DNA from: Rhizophagus clarus
Lineage: Eukaryota; Glomeromycota; Glomeromycetes; Glomerales; Glomeraceae
Length of the DNA: 64,000 nucleotides
Assembly: GCA_015698045.1 (NCBI GenBank)
Contig: BLAL01000206.1
Span: 1,116,001 to 1,180,000, forward strand
Direction of reading: 5' to 3'
Part shown: in pieces, positions 57,001-64,000 of the stretch
Layout of the letters: every line of letters starts with the position of its first letter
Position numbering within the stretch: position 1 is the stretch's first letter
Position numbers and translations under genes: made by a program
The notes under the pieces: generated by a model
Told to the model about the DNA's origin: nothing
Database searches by the model: none
What the model saw: the letters and a program-made list of their open reading frames with translations, nothing else

Positions 57001-58595
57001 CTCAGTTGTATTTGGAATGGTGAATCTTTGGTGATTACATTCATAACGTCTCTTTATATAAAAGAATGACTCTTCGGAACATAATTTTAAGTTACTATAC
57101 ATCTGAACCTGATAAGCGATATACTGTATATAAAGTCAAAACAAGGCAATGCTTGGCAAATTTTATTACCTTACACCTTTTATTATTTTTTCTTACAACA
57201 TTTTCCAGTCAAAATGAAAAATATCATCATAGCAAATATACCCTATAGAAATAACACTATATAATTATATGTCGTTATGTATTTTGCTAATAATCATTGT
57301 CTTCCTATCTAAATTTGATTTTGAAGAGTAATAAACTAAAGGTGAATGAGGAACTGTTTACGTTATATATTTATCAAATTTTTATGTATTTTATCGATAT
57401 TTATTAATTCTTATGATTTTATTAATTCATCACGATGCTGGCTTTATTCAGCTCCAATATACTTCAAATTTTTTTCTTATAATCCCTTTAGGAAAAAGAT
57501 TTAATCGTATCTTTTTCGACGGAGGATAAAGAATGCTTCTATCGGTCATCCTAAAATAAATTAAAACTAGGACAAGCGTCAGTACAAGTAAGACGTTCGA
57601 ATGTTCGATGATTTGAAAATTGAGATTCCTAAATGAGTTTTATATTCATTTGTGGAAACGTCAGTTTATTCGATGTTCGCTAATTTTATACGGAATATCA
57701 TATAGTTGTTATTAATTATGTAAGGAGTATTTATATTATCTAATTTGATATTTTATTACTTACAGACTTCTATTTCCTTTTCATCATTGAAAGTAAAATA
57801 AAGTATTTTATTTCAACACATACGGTTGTGCATTCAGAATAATTGAAATCATGAAAAGAAGCATCCCGAAGGTTAAATAAATAGCATATTTTTATTTAAA
57901 TACATCAATAAAATTATTTTAATCCCTATTTTTTCTTTTCCTTTTATCTTAAAACGATATCACCACAAAAATTCAGTCTTAGATCTTATAAAATTATCCG
58001 TTTAAACCAACACCATAAGATGGTGTTAGATGATGCACAAATCATGATCTTACTTAGGTTTGACATAGTAACGTTCTTATCATGTGCATTTAGATATTAA
58101 ACAACTGCATCCTATATAGATTTTGTATTCTTTAACATAAAGAAGTATTCAGATACCTTATATTACTGGCGTACTATCACTTAATTAATATATTAAGTGA
58201 CGAAAAGGCTTCGTTTGTCTAGATCTTAATATTTATATGTATATTATAAAAATAAAATCTAATTTTAATTCAGTCTCTAATTGTTACTATGCCATTTCTA
58301 AAATTTCCGAAATTAAGTTACGTCATATTAATTTAATGCTAGCCGAAGTTAGAACTTTAACAATTTTTGCAAATCATTATTTTTGGTATCGGACTGTAGT
58401 ACAACCTGAAATGATGATACGCCCACTTGGATCGGGAATACTCTTAATTTGGTTAAAATTGCCGGAATTTAATTCCGATTTTTTTCTCATAACCTGGACC
58501 TTTATGTAGTTTTCGTTAAAAATTTCCCTGCGATTAAAAATTAATATTTTGAAAGTTATAATTAATACATGTTTCATTTTTTTGTTTAATAAAAT
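54081..58595. other. Long intergenic stretch with a decayed repeat end at 55320-55410
   Basis: 54081-55300 has no supported gene. 55320-55410 (CCTTAGGGATC...GAATCCTTAGGAATCTGCATACC...TGATGTAAATC) resembles the right end of the element at 53106. 55620-55815 is briefly coding-like in two frames (one with RTQRFVPSRNFWKQRRTF) and ends AAG|GTACAT, but has no recognised family. 55880-58230 is AT-rich; the 57066-57248 ORF is unsupported. 58230-58510 contains a block with CGGACTGTAGTACAACCTGA that looks like dispersed repeat sequence. Confidence 0.4.
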
Positions 58596-60074
58596 ATGTC
58601 CAACTTCAATAAAGATATTCTTTTCTTAATATTTGAAGAATTTCAAGATGATTCGAAATCCTTTTTTTCATGTTTAATGGTCAACAGACTTTGGTGTGAA
58701 ACTGTAATTCCAATTCTATGGAGGAACCCTTGGTGTTATAACATTAATTATGGTAATAAAGATTATTTGTTTGCCATTATTGCTTCCTATTTATCTTATG
58801 ATATCAAAGAATTCTTAATGAAGAAAGGAATCCAATTACCGTTAATCTCATCTCAAACACCATTTTTTGATTATTTAACATTTTGTAGAAGTATTAATAT
58901 AAATACTATAAATATAATAATATCAATTGGATCTTCATTAGAATACAATCAATTTCTTTTACAACAAGAAATTTACAGCCTCTTTATGAAGAAATTTCCA
59001 GGGTTGAAGTTTTTAGATATGAAATCAATTAAGCATCAAATATTTTATTATCCAGAAGCTAAGATATGTCTTGAACCGCTCTGTGAACTAAAATGTGATA
59101 CATCTATCGGTTTTTCATACTTTTATGGATTAGCAAGTATATGTCAATATATACAGAGACTCACCATTAATAATGTGAACCTAAAACTTGATGGAATTGC
59201 AAAATTAATTGAAGTTCAAAAAAATTTAAAGTATTTTGAATGGAAGGATGATTTTGATAATAATTATTATCATTCGAGAGAAGATTCTTACTCTAAAATC
59301 TTTCTTGAATTAGAAAATAAAGCAGAAACCCTCAATCATTTTAAAATATTTTTCGATTATGAGTATATTACTGGACACATGTTTCCACGAAATTTACTTC
59401 CAAAACTTTATAAATTAAAAACATTAGTAATTAATGATTATATTTATATTGAAGATTTATCAAAAGAATTAGTTTATAAAGATCTCGAAATCCTTAATAT
59501 TAGTTATATTACAATAGATGAAGCTTCTATCATAATTAAAAATAGTGGAGGAAAACTCAAGCAAATTTTATTAAAATCTGTTGATTATTATAATCATTTT
59601 GATGATAGTTCTCTCAATTTTATTCGTAATGTTTATAAGAACTGTCCTTCAATTGAATTTCTATCACTTTTATTTTCTCCATTTACGGAACATCTCGATG
59701 AATTTGAAAAATTATTAAACACTTGTCGCAATTTAAAATCATTATTATTGGTTATAAAAAATGGTTATATATATGAAACTGAAGAAAAAATTATTGAAAA
59801 TGGACGAGAATTATTAAAAATATTAATTAAATCAACGACAACTAATCTGAGAGATATTAGATTTCTTAATGATTTTAAATTTTCTTTGGAAGATTTGAAA
59901 GAATTCTTAAGTAATTGGAGCGGACGTCCTGCACTTTCCATACTTACATCCGATCATATTTACGAAAGTGAAGATTATAAAAAATTGATTAACAAATATA
60001 AAGATGCTGGGGTAATAAAAGATTTTAGATGTGAGTCTATAACAAATATAGAAAATATGGATTTTAAGATATGA
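58596..60074 (+). CDS. F-box protein with leucine-rich region, 492 aa
   Basis: Single exon from ATG 58596. An F-box-like motif sits at residues 1-45 (SNFNKDILFLIFEEFQDDSK, SCLMVNRLWCETVIPILWRN). The remainder is a long region of irregular leucine-rich repeats with recurring LKxLxI/LxxLxxL spacing, such as YKLKTLVINDYIYIEDLSKE and CRNLKSLLLVI. This is the layout of the large F-box family seen in arbuscular mycorrhizal fungi. By family knowledge the F-box binds Skp1 in an SCF ubiquitin ligase and the repeats select a substrate; no substrate can be inferred. No lesions were seen. Tyr/Asn/Ile-rich composition matches the AT-rich genome. Confidence 0.85.
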   Translation: MSNFNKDILFLIFEEFQDDSKSFFSCLMVNRLWCETVIPILWRNPWCYNINYGNKDYLFAIIASYLSYDIKEFLMKKGIQLPLISSQTPFFDYLTFCRSININTINIIISIGSSLEYNQFLLQQEIYSLFMKKFPGLKFLDMKSIKHQIFYYPEAKICLEPLCELKCDTSIGFSYFYGLASICQYIQRLTINNVNLKLDGIAKLIEVQKNLKYFEWKDDFDNNYYHSREDSYSKIFLELENKAETLNHFKIFFDYEYITGHMFPRNLLPKLYKLKTLVINDYIYIEDLSKELVYKDLEILNISYITIDEASIIIKNSGGKLKQILLKSVDYYNHFDDSSLNFIRNVYKNCPSIEFLSLLFSPFTEHLDEFEKLLNTCRNLKSLLLVIKNGYIYETEEKIIENGRELLKILIKSTTTNLRDIRFLNDFKFSLEDLKEFLSNWSGRPALSILTSDHIYESEDYKKLINKYKDAGVIKDFRCESITNIENMDFKI

Positions 60075-60505
60075 AATACTGTATGTGCAGCATACTGTAT
60101 GTAGTAATTATTATATGTATGATAGAATTGTTTATAATAAAGAATTTTTTGTTGATAAAATTAGTATTAAAGCTTTTATCTTTCAAAGATGTTTGCAATA
60201 AGGGTATGCAAATAAATATAAGGCACGATAATATCTCAGTTACTACCCAGGTTTAAGAAATAAAGGGACTGCAACCAATACGTGCAAGTTGTACTATTGT
60301 AGTCACGAGTGCCAAGTATATTCCTTAATGTTGTAATTATTATTATATATAAATAAATTAACATTTGCTATGATATGTTGCTCATCAGATAGATAGTTGC
60401 CTTCCACAGACCCAGGTAATATTGTGGACTACTAAATTTTTTTTATGACCTTGTTTTCTAATATTAAAGTACGAGAGAACATAAACTAACGTACCGATTT
60501 ACAAT
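60075..60505. other. 3' flank of the F-box gene
   Basis: AT-rich; AATAAA-like words near 60138 and 60259 could serve as poly(A) signals for the F-box gene. No gene. Confidence 0.3.
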
Positions 60506-60773
60506 CCCCATGGAAAAAAATTTCTTTAAAACATACTGAAAATATATTTAAATTTTAAAATGTATTTAAAATGTATTTAAAATGTTTCAAAATATACTTA
60601 AATTGCAATTTTAAATATAAATTTTTATATTTAAAATTGCAATTTTTTTAAAAGTGCATTTTAAAATTTTTAAGTACATTTTAGGTATATTTTAAAATTT
60701 TAAACACATTTTGAATATATCTTAAGCCTTAAGGTATATAAGTATATTTTACGTATATTTTTTTTCATAGGGG
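60506..60773. mobile_element. Fold-back MITE-like element, 268 bp
   Basis: The ends CCCCATGGAAAAAAAT and ATTTTTTTTCATAGGGG are imperfect inverted repeats. The interior is a large palindrome built from AAAATGTATTTAAA-type words around perfect 20-bp arms AAATTGCAATTTTAAATATA and its complement (about 60599-60646). Nothing coding. A short duplication (CAAT/CAAC) flanks it but is not exact. Confidence 0.55.
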
Positions 60774-63345
60774 CAACTCTTGATTTTTGTTATCAAAAAC
60801 GAAATTATTAAGCAAAATTCTTTCGTTCTTTTTTGAATTCTCTTCCATTTTCTCTTAATTTTTCCTTGTTCACTAAAACAATAATTTTAGCTCCATATTG
60901 TAGTGAACTTCACGTTTTGAAAAACTTATTGTCAGATTCATTAGTAATCTTGGATGGATTTCCCATTATTTCTTTCAATTTCATCATTATAATGCGCATC
61001 ATCTGCTACCGCTCTCTTATTTCCACTTTTTTCTTTGTTCACATAAGTTATGTCATTTCGAGTAAAGGATTTTTACCTCTTACTCTATTATTTTCTTCGT
61101 ATTTTTGACCAGACTTTTTTTTATTAGGCTCTTTTACTATACGAATAACAAAAACAAATAATAATTTTTTTTTTAGTAATAAATATGATAGTAAAAAGTG
61201 AATACTAGGTTAACCATTTTGCTGGACAATTCATTACCGTGTTTCATAAATATTCAACTATGAAAACTTTGTTAAAAAAAAAAAAAAGATAATTTTCACA
61301 TATAGTAAAATATGAATAACTAATTTGTTATATTTAAAATTCTACATAAATTTATTATATTTTTCAATTATCTTCATATTTTCATCATTTTTATCTAATT
61401 TATTTGTCAAAATGAAAATGACCTTTGTTTGTAAATTGTACGTCATTTCAATAATCTAATACTATTTTCATGAATATTTTTTGAATATTTCACGACTGTC
61501 TTTAATGCTACCTTATCGTTCAAATATGAACTTCCACCCTAAATTTTAACACTTAAATATTGACAAAGATTTCCATTTCTAATTCAATAGAAAGTTTTTA
61601 AGAATCAGACAAATAATAACATATTAAATTTTTTGAAATTCAGACGAAAAATGTTTACTTTGTCGATTATGTAATGTACAAGTTAACAAGTATAAAGGCC
61701 GTGTGGTTATAATTGTAAATTACATCATGTAATGATTACAAATTAATTTTTTTCGTAATTTAAGCCAAATCAATAAATTCTTGGACAAATTTTTAATGCC
61801 TGATTGGCTTGAACTTGAATATACAGTATAATTGTAATTTATTTTATAGGAAGTAAAAAAAAAAAAAATAAATAAATAAAAATTTTAATACTTTAATAAT
61901 TCAGTGCTTACATCTCGTATTTAATTCATTTCTGTATAATATATACTATACAATAAGATTTGGCCTTAAATGCTAAAGATGAAAAATTATATTATAAGAA
62001 ATAGAAATTACGCTATATTTTCAACTTGAATACATAGTCAGAATGTTTACATAATTTATTTTTAATTATATAATTATTAGTTAATAAATTGAGATATTAT
62101 TCACTAAGATGAATCATGCAAAAATGTAGAAACAAATTTAACCACCAATTGTGGAACACCCTTTGTAACAATTTATCAAAAGTCACAATGAGAATTTTTT
62201 AATTTACTATTACTATTTAGCATCTGAAAAGTAAGAACTTTTTTGTATTTATTCATATTGGATATTAACATTGAATTACTGTATATTTAGGTATAAAATG
62301 ATTTATGATAGAACACAAAAATGTTCAAAATGATTATTTTTTTGGTTCGTAAAAAATCTTTTCTTTGCCTCTTTATTTATCTAATAAGTATTCACACTTT
62401 TTTACTAATAAATCCTTTAATTAGTTAATATTAAAATAATTATATAAATTATTTTCATATTATCTAATATGCTTAAATATTAAAAATACACAGCTGTCAT
62501 ATTAAAATTCTTTTATTACATTCGATATTTAAAATATTCAAATATAATAAAATATGAGAAAAATATAAATAAATAAATAAGTAAAATAAAATAAAGCTTA
62601 CTAATAAATTCATGGTCTAATTTTCTCTATAAATATAATTCTTATTGAAGGAATTGATTAGCCAGATGCTATATTTTTTCTAAACTTCCTCTTGTGGCCT
62701 TAATTCATCTCTCGTGTTATTTATTAATTAATTTCCTTAGCAGTTCTAATATAAAATATAAATGTTATAATATAATTCACTTTAATTACCATATATATAG
62801 TGTTTTTTTAAATTAATAAATAAAAAATGTAGTATAATACCCACTTAATCTCTTTTAATCACACAATCATTAATTCATTTAATTCCGTCATCTAATTATA
62901 AATTATTCTGAAAATTTTTGCAACACTTCGTCTTCATTAGTTTTTTCAGTGGTATTTTCCATTTTTTGGTGGTTACTTTTTTTACTTTTTATTATTTCTG
63001 TAGAGTCATACCAAATTTTGAATTTGCTTGACTATATAACACAAAAAGGGAAAGGTAAACATTTCTTTCATTTAATAAAATGAGCAATTTTTGTAGTTAT
63101 TGGTACAATTTTTACTAATTGGTTAAACCAGATTTCCCAACTCAGCGTTACTAGACGATGAATTGGCGCAGCAATTTCACAACTTTGATGATGATGTCGA
63201 TCACTATATATTATGTAAAACGGAGTTATCAAGCGGACAGCACAAATATGAAAAGCAATAAAATTAATACCATCTCATTAAAAATGCCATATAAAAATAT
63301 TAAACTACAGTCAGACCTGGCTTATATTTGTCACCCATATTGATG
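60774..63345. other. AT-rich intergenic DNA
   Basis: No gene supported. ORF 60833-61108 is hydrophobic and low-complexity and starts from a non-ATG codon. Homopolymers and short AT repeats dominate. Confidence 0.4.
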
Positions 63346-64000
63346 GGATTGGAAGAATCCCATAACCCATCCCATCCCAAATCCCAAATTCCATCCCATA
63401 TCCCATTAATTTTTTTTTTTTTTTTATTGCTAAAAAAATTTTTTTTGTTATAAAAAATATATTTTTTGGACGAAAATTTGATAAGAAATCTAATTTAAAT
63501 ATTTTAAAAAAAAAATTTTTATCTGGATTTTGGGTCAAACCAGATAATTCTTAACCAGATAATTATCTGGATAAAAACTGCAATTATCCAGATATCTAGA
63601 AAAAAAATATTCAGGTTCAACCAGTTGGATCTGGTCACAGATCCGAATACTAGATTCGGTCTGGACTCAGTTTGCAGGCCTCTATACTATACTAGCTAGT
63701 TTTATCTTTTAAAAATAACTAGTTATGAGTATAAAACAATTATAACGTAACACTTATCATAGAGTATATATATGTTTTTATTTTACATGAATAGAATCGG
63801 TTTGTAATTGGACAAATTAAATATAATGTATTATTGTTTTTGTCATTACATAATGTATTTTTGCTTTTTTATATAATTATTTGCTGATTTATTAAATATA
63901 ATTTGGATAGGGATTGGAACCGATTAAAGCAGATAATTCCTGGGATTCGATCTGGCTATAAAACACCCACTTGATTTGCCCAAACAAGTCCTTGATAGGT
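63346..64000. repeat. CCCAT repeat and diverged copy of the CCGGATAA element end
   Basis: 63356-63408 is a short array of ATCCCAT/ATCCCAA words. 63518-63660 (GGGTCAAACCAGATAATTCT..., GGTTCAACCAGTTGGATC) is a diverged relative of 10940-11025, where the same words read CCGGATAATT. 63890-63960 has further ATTGGAACCGATTAA-type words. No gene; the window ends inside this repeat-rich DNA. Confidence 0.5.

Noticed and set aside
58377..58577. Minus ORF and overlapping plus ORF 58237-58509
   Set aside because: They lie in a block that looks like dispersed intergenic repeat; no coding signature.

Overview
The window looks like nuclear DNA of an arbuscular mycorrhizal fungus of the Rhizophagus irregularis type (Glomeromycotina). 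This is inferred from strong AT richness, short AT-rich introns with GTAAGT-like donors and CTAAC-like branch sites, a tandemly expanded family of TKL-like protein kinases with a Cys-rich leader (CxEC...NT...WCxxC), a single-exon F-box protein, a secreted proteinase-K-like protease, and dense DNA transposons and MITEs. No rRNA, tRNA or CRISPR was found.

Layout. 1-17.1 kb is a kinase birth-and-death cluster. It has one intact four-exon kinase (1218-2892), a duplicated copy of a divergent kinase pair (1-1.8 kb against 7.9-11.6 kb), and several broken kinases (291-476, 8543-9770, 11175-11620, 13789-14160, 15417-17041). 18.5-21.0 kb is a second, differently built kinase pseudogene. 22.99-25.49 kb is a complete pogo/Tigger element with perfect terminal repeats but a damaged transposase. 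27.9-29.2 kb is an intact secreted S8 protease. 31.4-32.9 kb holds unrecognised basic ORFs. 33.7-34.9 kb is a second pogo-type relic.

The most striking locus is 35.86-40.98 kb, a kinase gene whose N-terminal segment appears to be encoded by 34 consecutive 3-nt exons plus one 1-nt exon. They are separated by about 35 related introns of mostly 75-125 nt. Joining every AG|NNN|GT unit in order gives 35 stop-free codons and brings the MGNC-starting first exon into frame with the kinase domain; direct joining of the flanking exons would not. I know of no described gene like this.

43.54-46.64 kb is a Tc1/mariner-type element with TIRs of at least 54 bp. It holds an apparently intact DD34E transposase and, tail to tail, a multi-exon cargo gene ending in a SAM domain. 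49.5-53.1 kb is a TIR-bounded element that carries on its minus strand about 16 short exon-like blocks, each with splice signals. A 1-kb LINE-like insertion with a 16-bp target duplication sits inside one block. 58.6-60.1 kb is an intact F-box gene. The rest is AT-rich intergenic DNA with MITEs and decayed repeats.

The genes do not form a pathway. The kinases, F-box protein and cargo gene belong to families that expand in these fungi, and the window mostly shows how such families are duplicated, split and broken among mobile elements. All spliced models are read by eye and no transcript evidence was available.
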